A DNA stretch of 64,000 bases from Strigamia acuminata (GCA_949358305.1 OX442314.1:64923369-64987368), one strand, 5' to 3'; positions 23,522-34,287 are shown, counted from the first letter of the stretch. Numbers and translations: made by a program. Notes: a model not told the origin generated them from the letters alone.

Positions 23522-24223
23522 ATGAACAAAAACGAGAAAAACGACCACAACAACGACGGCGATGATGCAAGGTGAGAGATTCGACCGACCGGTTTCGATC
23601 GATCGTTCGTTTATCCGTTTCTTCATTTCTTTATTTCTTTGTTTATTCAGTTGTCAGCCAATTGATCCGCCCCAGTCGTCATCGTGGCAGTGGACCGAAC
23701 CCGGTCACATTCGACCCATCATGCGGGTTGCGCCATTCCAGCGCGCGACTCCGGAACCGATGTAATTCGGTCAAACGTCTCGTTTGATTTATTTATTCAT
23801 TTATTTATTTATTTATTTATTTATTTATTTTTTAAGCCATCCTCGCGGACGTTCCGTACTGTTTGTTCGCTTCGCGGGCGCCCAGTTGATGGGACCGGGA
23901 CGTCCGATGCCGAGGTGAGTTAATTCGATTCAACGTTTTGTTTTTGTTTTTGTTTCGTTTTGTTTCACCGATTGGTTGGTTTGATTCGAATTGATTTATT
24001 TATTTATATTTATTTTATTTTATTTTCTATTTTTCAAGTCAATCCCGCGGGCGCGCCAGGATGCTAGCGCGTTTCGCGGCCACCGAACCGATGTTGCCAG
24101 GGCGTCCGGCGTCGAGGTAATTAATTCGGTTCAACGTTTCAATTTGTCCGCCCGTCCATCAGTTTGTTCACTTAGTTTATTCAATTTGATCTCTTCCTCA
24201 GTGACCCACAACCAGGCGCGTAA
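23522..24223 (+). CDS. gene G: small protein built from duplicated phase-2 exons
   Basis: Five exons: 23522-23571, 23651-23761, 23837-23914, 24039-24116 and 24202-24223, about 112 aa. Every intron is phase 2, and every junction is AG or AT joined to T or C with good donors (GTGAGA, GTAATT, GTGAGT, GTAATT). Exons 3 and 4 are both 78 nt and encode related peptides, RGRSVLFVRFAG..GPGRPM and RGRARMLARFAA..LPGRPA, so they arose by exon duplication. Exon 1 is Asn/Asp-rich. An AATAAA follows at about 24296. No known domain. A 5'-UTR exon ending at about 23258 is likely. Confidence 0.55.
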
Positions 24224-24639
24224 TCGGCGATGTGACGAGTCGATTGTGAATCTTTTTTTATTTTATTTTTCTATTTTTCGTTTTTATTTTGTAAACAATA
24301 AAAACACTCAACTTTTATCATAGAATTTGAAAAGTTTGACAATTTCTTATTAAATTTTGAATTGGAGTCTGGGGGGAGCAATGGTCGAAACGTCGTTACG
24401 GGGAACCAGATGGAAATGTTAGCGATAAAGTCGTTCAAAGTCATAAAATCGGTGTCGATTTTTACGAGGCGTTGGGGACGGTTGGAACTCGAGTCAACCA
24501 ATGGACACGTCGATGCCACTCCGTTGTAAAATGCCACACACAGACACACACGTGCACGCGCGAAACATCAACAATAAAGCTCGTAAAACGACACAAATTG
24601 TCGAGTGAATAAGCGAATTGGGTTCTCCATTTCGACGAT
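24224..24639. other. intergenic region downstream of gene G
   Basis: Holds the 3' UTR of gene G and a CA-rich stretch near 24540. A minus-strand frame of 92 codons (24549-24271) has no splice or domain support. I see no convincing gene. Confidence 0.4.
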
Positions 24640-25900
24640 GATTGCCGGGGAGTAATTCGATCCTCCCCCTCTATCGTCGTTCGTCACCCATCGAATTTCG
24701 GTCACTGCATCCGATGGATCTACTAACACCTTCAGACCAACCGGGACTGATTCGAGCCCTCGCGGAAATCCGGGGGGTTTCGGTCACAAAAGTCTGCATT
24801 CGGGTTGCGCAACCACTCTATTGTTCAGCCGTTGGTCAGCCGGGGCAGTTGGCACCGACGAGCGTCGACAGTCCCAACAAATTCTTCCAAAATAAACTCT
24901 CACATCGACATCACAACGTTCCGCCGGTACAAACAAACAAACAGTTATGAAAAACACTTGGTTTATCTATTTATTTATTTATTTATTTGTCCGTTCGTTT
25001 ACACACACTCTCTTTGCACATGACAGATTCGGCATCTGGTCGTAGAAAATTTCAATATTTTGATGCAACACGTTCTGGTGTCAGTGCGCGATCGTGAGCG
25101 AAGTCCTCGACAATGTGCTCGCATGAGCGTGTCTTTGTTTGCCATGCACACGCGTGAACGCGTTCCCACGCGCGATAATATGCGAGGTGCGATGTATGTA
25201 AGCGCGACATGGATTTTTGACACCGGCATCGATAATAATGTTCACCAACGTGGATAAATGTCCGAAGGTGTCCGGTGCTTATGGCAACGCACCGGGACGC
25301 AGTTAAATAGCAAGTAGAATTAAAAATATAATTGTTTAATAAAAGGAAACTCTCATAATGTTGAAACGATAAAGCAAACGCAGAATTCAGATCCAAACTC
25401 AGATTCGAATTAGGTCAGATTAGGCCAGGTTATAGATCCACAAACTCCCGAGACGCGACAAGAAAATGAAAAGGACGCGTTTATCACTTATAGGTGCCTG
25501 GCGATCGACAACGAGCGGACGATTAAAGTTTAAATTTCGGATCTTGGAACCGGTTCCGCGGTTCGTATTCCAATGATTAACGAGATTATCTTCGTAGCAA
25601 CCGACTGGAACAAAAGTTTCGTAAAATATCCGCCGTTTCATATTTTAATTTTACCTTCCAGAGTTGACGTCCCGTCGGAGTCGACGCGAGTTCTGATCAC
25701 CGCGTCCGCTGCATTTTGCGAAAGCCTTCAGACCGAGAGCAGAGCGAAGGGGCCGTCGCCGCTCGGTCGAGCGGCACAGTACCCACCGAGTGGCGCGGTA
25801 CCCGAGTTCTTCTGGCGCCAGTGCCTATATGTGTCACACTTGCACGCCCCTCTCGGTCTCAGACTGGCCTTCTGGTCAGTCACAATAACAAATCAAAAAT
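24640..25900. repeat. two units of the unclassified repeat
   Basis: Unit ends at 24840-24910 with GGGGCAGTTGGC..CAGTCCC then TTCCAAAATAAAC. A full upstream module follows (25020-25300: CAGATTCGGCATCTGG, CAACGTGGATAAATGTCC, ATGGCAACGCACCGGGACGC). Then comes the core (25500-25760) and a diverged hairpin GACTGGCCTTCTGGTCAGTC at 25862-25881 without a long tail. Confidence 0.75.
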
Positions 25901-26114
25901 AAGCTACACAGCCAGTGGCGAAAACAATGCGAGGGGGACGACGTTCGACCGAATCTCTGGCAATGGCTTCCTAATCCCATCCGAATCCCATGAATCTTTC
26001 GAATCTTTCGAATCCCAAACCGATGTGTGCTTCTCTCGTGGATGCGCGCAAAGAAACGAAGAGGAAAAGAGAAAACGCAGAGAAGAGAATGGGAAAGAAT
26101 CCCTCTCTCTCTCT

Positions 26115-26149
<35 letters not shown>

Positions 26150-26199
26150 TTTTTTTTCTTAATTTCTAATTTGTGTCACCGAGTGTCGCGTCGTATTCT

Positions 26200-26597
26200 C
26201 GCGTCTTTGCAGCGAGCGACGGGCTAAAGCTTTCCTACCATACCGCGCTTTGCTTCGCGCACTTGTACGCATTGGTTCATTCGCTATATCGAGTCTCGTT
26301 TGCACGGTAAGCAAACCTAGTCAATTTTCAAAATAGAAAAAGGGGAAGAATCTCCAACAATTTGACCGACTCGTTAATTAAACCGACCGACCAACTAACT
26401 AAATGAACCAGAACGGGTCGATGCGCGAGCACGGGCGGGAATCCCCGTGGTTACACCACTATCACCGCCATTTTGTTCTCGATCTCTATCCAATTTTAGT
26501 TTTGCAGTCGGACTCACGATTTTGTCAGTTTTTCGTTTTTCATTTATTCGTTTAAATTCTTTCTCTTTTTCCTCGACGGTAGACGCAACAAGACGAG
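26200..26597 (+). promoter_or_regulatory. promoter region and 5'-UTR intron of the thymidine kinase gene
   Basis: A probable first exon ends GTTTGCACG at about 26308 before GTAAGC. The acceptor CGACGGTAG precedes 26583, 15 nt before the start codon. No TATA box is obvious. Confidence 0.4.
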
Positions 26598-27034
26598 ATG
26601 TCGACGTCGGCCATCGAGGATCGACCACGAGGCAATATCCAGTTAATAGTGGGCCCGATGTTTGCAGGGAAAACAACTGAACTCTTGAGGCGCCTAGAAG
26701 GAGAAGAAGCGTTGTTATTGAAGCCCAAAATCGACAACCGCCACATTCCCGGAGAAATCGTCGCTCGCGACGGAAAATCGAGAGCGGCGCGCGCCGTCGA
26801 AAACCTCGCGGAAGCCCGAAGACAATCCGAAAATTTCGGGATTATCGGGATTGACGAGGGCCAGTTTTTCGAGGACTTGGTACAATTCTGTCAAGAAATG
26901 GCAGAGAAAGGAAAGACTGTGGTAATCGCGGCCCTCGATGGGGATTTCAAGTTGAACCCGTTCGGTCAAGTCTGCGATTTGCTCCCGAAATCAGAGCACA
27001 TCGTGAAGCTGAAGGCAACGTGCTACCGGTGTCG
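26598..27034 (+). pseudogene. thymidine kinase (TK1 type), 5' part; gene split by copia
   Basis: Cytosolic dTMP-forming kinase of the type II (TK1) family. The start ATG follows a 5'-UTR acceptor. This part has the P-loop GPMFAGKTTELLRR (about residues 23-36), the catalytic motif IGIDEGQFF, the AALDGDF strand and the first zinc pair CYRC. It stops inside a codon at the 5-bp target site TGTCG (27030-27034), where the copia LTR begins. The remaining codons resume after the element at 34288. The two parts add up to 186 codons including stop, the usual TK1 length, and no other lesion is seen. The insertion separates the two zinc-binding Cys pairs, so translation through the LTR should give an inactive product. 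Single coding exon, unlike vertebrate TK1. Confidence 0.9.
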
Positions 27035-27578
27035 TGAAGGGCAGCAGAGGAGAGCAGCGCAAAATTCGGTGCAAACCGAAGCGTGGAAACGTGCGCGGGC
27101 GCCGTGTCACGGACACGGACGTAGCGACGATGCTACAAATTGCCGAGACGAGTGCGCGCGGCCTAATGCCACTCATATGCGCCTAAACTAATTGTCAACA
27201 GCACAGAAGGTGCTCTAAATGAAATGCAATGCACTAAAAACATAAAACTTTACTGAAATGAATTGAAATCTTACATAAATGTCCATTTTCCAGGTGGAGA
27301 GAAACAGACAAGCACCAAACCGTGTGCGCGGCCATCTTGGATGGTGAAAAGTACAAGGATGACACCTGGTGTCGGAATTAGGCGTTACATAAACAAAAAA
27401 ACTAGAGAATGCATGGTACTCCATGCTTAAGTACACAAAACGAGGTAAATATATAAATAATCATAAATAAAGTCGAGAATTGAATTATCACAACAAATAC
27501 ACTTGGATAATTAATAAACAAAAGATCAAATGTGATCCTATATCACATCGACACACTTTGGGCTATTTTTGACCAACA
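27035..27578 (-). mobile_element. 3' LTR of the complete copia element
   Basis: 544 bp, TGAAGG..CCAACA on the plus strand. It contains GCGGCCATCTTGG at 27328-27340. Confidence 0.95.
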
Positions 27579-27592
27579 ATTCCCCCTTTCGA
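27579..27592 (-). promoter_or_regulatory. polypurine tract
   Basis: Read on the minus strand as CGAAAGGGGGAAT, directly upstream of the 3' LTR; plus-strand DNA synthesis starts here. Confidence 0.85.
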
Positions 27593-27798
27593 TGGAAATA
27601 GGATCGGGGAAAATAACAATCGGATACTGGAATTACAGTGTACATGAGATCGAAAAAGGAAAATAATAAAGTCGAATCATCGAGCCGGGTACTGTTATTG
27701 AAGAACGCTACGAAAGCCCGAAAATTCCCACTGGAACTCGATGATCCTCAATGTCGGGTAATAACTTAAGAGTGTCACGAGAAAATCACGGTGAAAGT

Positions 27799-30700
27799 TC
27801 AAAGTCGGAAGATCTTAGAGATTAACGATCGCAAACGCTCAGAACTGAGCCATTTGGTAAAAATGTCCGCAATGTTCTGTTCACCGGAAACTTTGTGTAA
27901 ACTGAAACATCCCGCCGTATACCACTCTCGTAGCCAATGATATTTGACGCGGATATGCTTAGTCTTGGAATTCTCCACGTCATTCGAAGTAAACTGGATG
28001 GCTGCGAGGGCGTCGGAATAGATGATAGGACGAGATATTCTGTTCAAGATCGGGAACTCGGTGAAAATGTTGTCGAGCCAGAATGTTTCTTTAACGCACT
28101 CAACCAGGGCGATGAATTCAGCTTCCATGGTTGAACATGCGACCGTTGATTGTTTTCGGCACGACCAGCCAATTGGCACATTTCCGATGAAGGTTACGAA
28201 TCCGCCGAAACTTAAGGACGTTGCCAAGTCGCTTGCCCATGAAGCATCCGTACAAGCCCACAATTGGCTAGAATTGCAGCCGGAAAGTTCGATACGATAG
28301 TCGATGGTATTGGCCACGTATTGTAGGACTTGGAGCAGGGCTCGGATGTGGGTTTCGTCGTAACACGTATTGAACTGACTCAGCGAAATGACCGAAAATA
28401 AGATGTCGGGGCGAGTTCTCGAAGCAAGAAACAGGAGCGAACCGATGAGAGATCGGTAAGGAAAGTCCGGTAGATTTTCGGTAGACCCCTTCACGAGCGT
28501 CGTCCCGGGTGTGACGGGAACCTTCACGAGGCGATTGATAGAGACCTCGAACTTCTTAACGAGCTTGGTAATGTAGGCGCGTTGCGTGATGAAGGTTCGC
28601 CCAGCGTCTCGGATGAACTCGACGCCCAATAGCCTCGTGATGGGACCAAGATTAACTATGTCGAACTTGGACGAGATAAGCCGGATGATTCGGGTTAACA
28701 CGGTGTCGGAAGCGTAGAACAGTACGATGTCGTCCACGTAAACTAGCATGACGGCACAATTGCCGTAAATGTACACACAATTGCACGCGGGCATCTTCCG
28801 AAAACCGAGAGCTCGAAGCGTTCCATCCAACTTTTCGTACCATTCCCTCCCCGATTGGTGAAGTCCGTAGAGGGATTTAACAAGTAGCCAGACGTTTGCG
28901 GGGTTCGAACAAGTTGCACCTGCGGGGATGCGCATGTATACCTTGTGCTTCAGGTCCCCATACAGGTATGCACTTTTGACGTCGAGGTGAGCATCCTTCC
29001 ATCCTCTGAGAACGACTAGAAGACAGAAGAATAGTCGGATTAAAACGAAGTTCACGACCGGACTAAAAACCTCGTCGTAATCAACCCCGATGGTTTGGCG
29101 AAAGCCTTGTGCGACGAGTCGAGCACGATAACGAGTTATTTCGCCGCTTAGATCCGTCTTCAGTTTGAAGATCCATTTACAGCCTAAAACTGTAGTATTG
29201 GGTGGTCTCGGAACTTCCTGATAAATCTGCCTCTCCTTAAAAATCCCCAATTCTTCATTGATGGCTTCACGCCATTTCGGAGCGTCCTGAAATTTTGGAA
29301 TTTCCGCATAAGAAGTCGGTTCGGTTCGGCAGAGGTGAACAGCATGTCGCACTGCTGGGATCGTAGGGATGGTATGTTCTATGCTCCCGAAGAAGAAAAG
29401 TTCCGAATCGTATGGAAGGTCGTTCATGGTACAAAACTCTTCGACCTCCTTTCTGGATCTAAGCCGTAGATTCGGTTCCGGAAAGTAGTAAACATCGGTA
29501 TCGATACAACCGGGCCGCTGATCCTTCCGTAAATGTTCTTCGCGGACCCATCGACGGAAAATGGTGTCACCACCGATATAACGCCAGTAGAAAGATGTTC
29601 TGCCGACCGAGGGTGCTTCGACAAACGTTGCACCTTGGGGTAATGGAGACATTGCACCTTGGTCGAAGATAGGCATAGTGTGGTGCAAAATATCCTGGCC
29701 GGCTCTCCTACGTGTAGTTACAAAACGTAGAGGTGAACCAGGTGGTGAAAGACCGGGAGAACTCGCTTGTGATTCTGCTGAGACATGCTGAGATTGAGAT
29801 TGCTCAAGCATATCCGGTTGGATTGCCTCTTCGCCGATCTGTTCAACATCTTCATCAGTGTCTTGGCCTTCTTCTTGATAAAGGATAGGATACGATATTG
29901 ACCGTCCCATACTCGCTGAATCTGGTAATGCCAGCGCACACGCCTCTATTAATTGACGTTCAGGCGTTCTCAACGGGGAAAGGTGAACACAGGGAATCGA
30001 TATCGATTTCGAAACGGATCCATTCCCGTTATCATCATCGTCATCATCGTCACTCGATGAATCATCATCAGATTCGACTTTCGGCCAATCCAAATAAACG
30101 GTGTCGTCAAACGACACTCTCTGTTGTTGTTGTTGACCAACTTCGGGTTCTGTGAATGTCTCTTGGCGATGACCATTCCACGTTTTAAGCGACTTCCGAT
30201 ATGACTGATGTTCATCAATGCGTACATGGATTGATTCCGTTACGCTATTGTCTATAGGGTTCCACACTCGATAACCACGTGTGCCAGTGGCGTATCCCAC
30301 AAGGAAACCTTCCCAAGCACGGGGATCAAGCTTTTTGCGTCCCGGTGCAGTAAAGTGCACCCAGCACTTGGATCCAACTTTCCTCAGATGACGTAACGAA
30401 AGAGCACGCTGGCGCCAAAGGATATATGGGACTTGATTGTTCAAACGAGAATGTGGACTGCGGTTCTTGATGTATGCGAAATTGACAGCGATTTCGGCCC
30501 ATAAACCGGCAGGAAGTTTGGTTTCTTCAAGAACAGCCCGGAGATGGTCAGCCATCGTTCGGTTGATCCTTTCGGCTGTGCCGTTCATTTGAGGGCTCGA
30601 AGGGTTAGTCCGCTGACCCTGGATCCCTCTCTCCTTTAGATATTGCAGAAAATCGTTGGACATGAATTCGCCGCCCCTATCAGATCGAATGGCTTTCACG

Positions 30701-32811
30701 CGTGTGTTTGCAACACACTCGACTCGGGCGACGAAGTCCTTAAAACATGAGAAGACTTGGGATTTCTGGGCTAAAGGGGTGATCCACGTATATCGCGTCG
30801 CGTCATCAATAACCGTAAAAACGAATCGTGCGCCACCAAATGAAGGAACCGGATTTGGCCCCCAGACATCCATGTGCAGGAGATCAAGTGGCTTTGAAGT
30901 TGAAGGATGCAGATCAGGCTTGTGAGAAGCCCTTATGGACTTTGCAAGTCGGCAATCATTGCACGCCAGTTCCTGTGATACTTCCGCGGGTTCGAGTCCA
31001 TATACCTGGTCGTTGTTCGCCAACAATCGCATCGCATTGGTGTGCAAATGTCCTAGGCGACTATGCCACAAACCAGTTGCGTCTTTTACGGAGGCAGGAT
31101 TGGCAAGGGTTTTCTTTGGCGTTTGAACAGGATTTGGAATAACCTTCTTTTGTGATTGAGAAGGGTTACCAGCGGATTGGATAGGAAGAGGAAATGTAAC
31201 AGGTGGAGGACTAGATGGAATGTGCTGGATTGCGTTGGCGTAGGATTGGATTGGAGGGTTGATGTGGATGGGCAAGGATTGTGGCACGGGTAAAGGATTA
31301 GTGGCAACCGAAATTGACGTTGGCACCTCAGTCGCAGGCAATGGCGGCATTTGAATCCTAAAATCCGTGATGTTTCGTTGCATAGCCTTCTGCTTCTTCG
31401 CCTTTGGAATATTCACGAAGTCAACTTCCGTCGTAACAAATGTCTGTACTGGCGGTTGTTGGATTATCTGTGAAGACGTAGTGGCAACCGTTGGATTTGT
31501 ACACAACCCATCCAGGTAATACAATCCTCCCTTCTCCTTTGCTCTGAGAATTGTTTCAGCAATGTTCGATTTATAAATGTTGATCTCCCCGTTATAGGTG
31601 TGGATATGGTGACTAGTCTTGTCGATCCTCGAGACGGAGATTAGATTTGCCTCGAAATTGGGTGCATAAAGCACATTCGTTAATGTCACATTGCAGTGAG
31701 AATTGTCCACACGAGTCTGCAATAGGACATTTCCTCGGCCAGTCACTTGTGATTTCCCTTGTCCCAACTCGATGTCAAAAGGGACGATGTCTGAGAAATC
31801 AGAAAACCACGACCGTACGTGGGAAACATGGTCAGTGGCGCCGCAGTCGACTATCCATTCATGTGACTGCATCAGATGGGCAACGGGACGTTCAATCATC
31901 GGCGGAGCGTTCACGAAAAACACTGCGTTGCGAACCGGATGAGAACTTCCTCTCGGGCGATTGTCCTCGGGTTTGGGAGCCGAGTTCTTGCCACGCTTCT
32001 TGCTCTTGCTGCGAGAGCGTTGGAAAGAAGCTGTCGGTTGTTGATTCCGGTTGTCGCGTTTAGGATATGGGCACTTATTCGCATAGTGACCCATTTCGTC
32101 ACAGTTAAAGCATTTGACCTGCGATAATGGACGACGCGGACGAGAACCTTGGCGGGATTGTTGCGGATTTTGATTAGCCGCGTGAGCTGACGCCGACACG
32201 TTATGTAGTCCTACGGATTTGAGGCGAAGGTATTCGGATATGAGCTGTTCGGATACTTTGTCCGGTGTAAAATTTGCCACGGGCCAATTGTATATCGCAA
32301 ACGTGGCTTGCGCATATTCCGGAGGTAGACGATGTAAGTATTGGTAAGCATGATGCTTCTCCGACACTTCTTCTTCCATGTCTCGTAGTTGGCGTACGTG
32401 CAGGTTAACGCGACTCACGAAATCGACCATATCCTCGTTTGGCTCGAGGTGTAATCCCAGAAATTGCCATCTCATGGCTGCTTGACGAGCCAGAGAACTG
32501 GGAGCGAAGATTTTCGACAAAATGTCCCAAGCTTCTTTCGGGGTATTGGCGTTGTCCAGTGTGGAGCGTTTTGCTTCGCTCACGTGACAATAAATGTGTC
32601 CCAACGCCTTGTCTTTCTTCAGTTTATATTTCTCAGTCTCTTTCGGGGTTAATGTCAATAAATATTCGGCCTCCTTTTCTTCGGTGACATGTCTCCAAAG
32701 GCCTTCTGACTTTAAGAGCATGCACATGGAACGACGCCATTGTTCGTAATTGTTTATTCCTAGCATCGGACATTTCCCAGCCGTTGGTTCCGCGTAGCCG
32801 GATTTCTGCAT
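27799..32811 (-). CDS. copia Gag-Pol polyprotein, complete
   Basis: Single frame; the likely start is MQKSGYAEP at 32811 (the frame is open to 32967), giving about 1670 aa. In order: gag (GINNYEQWRRSMCMLL), zinc knuckle CFNCDEMGHYANKC, aspartic protease IVDCGATDHVSH, a long Pro-rich spacer, pre-integrase LWHSRLGHLHTNAM, integrase with its triad (LLHMDVWGP, AIRSDRGGEF, NGTAERINRT), reverse transcriptase (WIFKLKTD, DVKSAYLYGDL, LVYVDDIVLF) and RNase H (CTDASWASD, MEAEFIAL, KHIRVKYHWLRE, NIADIFTK). All catalytic residues are visible. One oddity is the protease motif D-C-G-A instead of D-T/S-G-A. It is a different copia lineage from the 10.4-13.9 kb element. No stop or frameshift. Confidence 0.95.
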   Translation of the reverse strand: MQKSGYAEPTAGKCPMLGINNYEQWRRSMCMLLKSEGLWRHVTEEKEAEYLLTLTPKETEKYKLKKDKALGHIYCHVSEAKRSTLDNANTPKEAWDILSKIFAPSSLARQAAMRWQFLGLHLEPNEDMVDFVSRVNLHVRQLRDMEEEVSEKHHAYQYLHRLPPEYAQATFAIYNWPVANFTPDKVSEQLISEYLRLKSVGLHNVSASAHAANQNPQQSRQGSRPRRPLSQVKCFNCDEMGHYANKCPYPKRDNRNQQPTASFQRSRSKSKKRGKNSAPKPEDNRPRGSSHPVRNAVFFVNAPPMIERPVAHLMQSHEWIVDCGATDHVSHVRSWFSDFSDIVPFDIELGQGKSQVTGRGNVLLQTRVDNSHCNVTLTNVLYAPNFEANLISVSRIDKTSHHIHTYNGEINIYKSNIAETILRAKEKGGLYYLDGLCTNPTVATTSSQIIQQPPVQTFVTTEVDFVNIPKAKKQKAMQRNITDFRIQMPPLPATEVPTSISVATNPLPVPQSLPIHINPPIQSYANAIQHIPSSPPPVTFPLPIQSAGNPSQSQKKVIPNPVQTPKKTLANPASVKDATGLWHSRLGHLHTNAMRLLANNDQVYGLEPAEVSQELACNDCRLAKSIRASHKPDLHPSTSKPLDLLHMDVWGPNPVPSFGGARFVFTVIDDATRYTWITPLAQKSQVFSCFKDFVARVECVANTRVKAIRSDRGGEFMSNDFLQYLKERGIQGQRTNPSSPQMNGTAERINRTMADHLRAVLEETKLPAGLWAEIAVNFAYIKNRSPHSRLNNQVPYILWRQRALSLRHLRKVGSKCWVHFTAPGRKKLDPRAWEGFLVGYATGTRGYRVWNPIDNSVTESIHVRIDEHQSYRKSLKTWNGHRQETFTEPEVGQQQQQRVSFDDTVYLDWPKVESDDDSSSDDDDDDDNGNGSVSKSISIPCVHLSPLRTPERQLIEACALALPDSASMGRSISYPILYQEEGQDTDEDVEQIGEEAIQPDMLEQSQSQHVSAESQASSPGLSPPGSPLRFVTTRRRAGQDILHHTMPIFDQGAMSPLPQGATFVEAPSVGRTSFYWRYIGGDTIFRRWVREEHLRKDQRPGCIDTDVYYFPEPNLRLRSRKEVEEFCTMNDLPYDSELFFFGSIEHTIPTIPAVRHAVHLCRTEPTSYAEIPKFQDAPKWREAINEELGIFKERQIYQEVPRPPNTTVLGCKWIFKLKTDLSGEITRYRARLVAQGFRQTIGVDYDEVFSPVVNFVLIRLFFCLLVVLRGWKDAHLDVKSAYLYGDLKHKVYMRIPAGATCSNPANVWLLVKSLYGLHQSGREWYEKLDGTLRALGFRKMPACNCVYIYGNCAVMLVYVDDIVLFYASDTVLTRIIRLISSKFDIVNLGPITRLLGVEFIRDAGRTFITQRAYITKLVKKFEVSINRLVKVPVTPGTTLVKGSTENLPDFPYRSLIGSLLFLASRTRPDILFSVISLSQFNTCYDETHIRALLQVLQYVANTIDYRIELSGCNSSQLWACTDASWASDLATSLSFGGFVTFIGNVPIGWSCRKQSTVACSTMEAEFIALVECVKETFWLDNIFTEFPILNRISRPIIYSDALAAIQFTSNDVENSKTKHIRVKYHWLREWYTAGCFSLHKVSGEQNIADIFTKWLSSERLRSLISKIFRL

Positions 32812-33257
32812 CCTGGCGTGAAAATCCTTCGACCTTGCACACCGCGAAAACACAAAGGCGTAGAGAGTGGTACGGGCGTAGTAGAAGACACTCGTAGCAC
32901 TACACAATCCGACGTCACGATCACAAACACTAACCGAAGCACAAGCACTTTCGAGGCGGAAAACCACAAATTGGAAGCCGATGCTACAATCAGCTGATAA
33001 CCTAGAGTGAGTGTCCCCCTAGTGTCCTTTGAGATCGCCTGGGATCGCGGGAATACTAGGTGGCGCAGGGCTCAGCCTCACTCTAGAATACAAATGCAGC
33101 TTGGACAGACTTGTCCGAAGGGCTGCACCGATTCTAATAGGGAACCAACCAAAAGCCTTAAATAATATCTTAAAATAACAAAGTTTCACGACAGGGAAGG
33201 AGAAAAGTTGATGAATCTCTCGCGTAACGTCACGCGAGCTCGTGATAAAGGCACGAG

Positions 33258-33313
33258 CGGGTTTTCTCGAAAAACCCGTTAAAAGCGCTAATTTGGATTC
33301 GAAAATCCAAATT
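33258..33313 (-). promoter_or_regulatory. two adjacent perfect hairpins in the copia leader
   Basis: 33258-33278: 8-bp arms CGGGTTTT/AAAACCCG. 33290-33313: 10-bp arms AATTTGGATT/AATCCAAATT around CGAA. They lie in the untranslated leader between primer-binding site and gag, where packaging or dimerisation signals are usual. Confidence 0.6.
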
Positions 33314-33717
33314 CTTCTCATTAAATGAGGCTCTTCACGAAAATACGCCAAAAATTCGTCGTAATAAATCAGATCGTCGATACTGTGCATACGCCGGGGT
33401 ATGACACAGCGAGAATCGTCTCGTTTCTCGATGAAAAGACGCTATTTTAGCGTTGTCGTGTCGCAAATCGACAAAAACTGAAAATAAATAAAAAATTCGA
33501 CTCAAAATTCGCGAGACCGCGGAATTATGGTCGAAATTAAATGCAGGGTCGCGTGGAAAACAGCACAGACTGCTCTGGAACGTCGGTAACGTAGCGGCGA
33601 CGTTCTTCTCACCGAAATCGGGCCGGAAATCGACGTAAACCTAAAACGAAAAATTCGCCGCGAAATTCGCGAAAATTCGCTGAATTTTCGGCGAAAATTA
33701 GTGGCAAAAGAATAGCT

Positions 33718-33736
33718 AAACCATCCTCTGCTACCA
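33718..33736 (-). promoter_or_regulatory. primer-binding site, initiator tRNA-Met
   Basis: Plus strand AAACCATCCTCTGCTACCA is the 3' end of metazoan initiator tRNA-Met with CCA; its complement, two bases inside the 5' LTR, primes minus-strand cDNA synthesis. Confidence 0.9.
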
Positions 33737-33738
33737 AT

Positions 33739-34282
33739 TGAAGGGCAGCAGAGGAAAGCAGCGCAAAATTCGGTGCAAACCGAAGCGTGGAAACGTGCGC
33801 GGGCGTCGTGTCACGGACACGGACGTAGCGACGATGCTACAAATTGCCGAGACGAGTGCGCGCGGCCTAATGCCACTCATATGCGCCTAAACTAATTGTC
33901 AACAGCACAGAAGGTGCTCTAAATGAAATGCAATGCACTAAAAACATAAAACTTTACTGAAATGAATTGAAATCTTACATAAATGTCCATTTTCCAGGTG
34001 GAGAGAAACAGACAAGCACCAAACCGTGTGCGCGGCCATCTTGGATGGTGAAAAGTACAAGGATGACACCTGGTGTCGGAATTAGGCGTTACATAAACAA
34101 AAAAACTAGAGAATGCATGGTACTCCATGCTTAAGTACACAAAACGAGGTAAATATATAAATAATCATAAATAAAGTCGAGAATTGAATTATCACAACAA
34201 ATACACTTGGATAATTAATAAACAAAAGATCAAATGTGATCCTATATCACATCGACACACTTTGGGCTATTTTTGACCAACA
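33739..34282 (-). mobile_element. 5' LTR of the complete copia element
   Basis: 544 bp, same ends as the other LTR. The GCGGCCATCTTGG motif is at 34032-34044. Confidence 0.95.
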
Positions 34283-34287
34283 TGTCG

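Larger units (their letters stand above)
27035..34282 (-). mobile_element. complete, young copia retrotransposon inserted in the TK gene
   Basis: Minus-strand element of 7248 bp with 544-bp LTRs (27035-27578 and 33739-34282), TG..CA ends and a 5-bp target duplication TGTCG (27030-27034 and 34283-34287). Primer-binding site, polypurine tract and an undisrupted gag-pol are all present. By eye the two LTRs differ at two positions (near 27051 and 27102). This is a full-length, potentially active copy. Confidence 0.95.
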
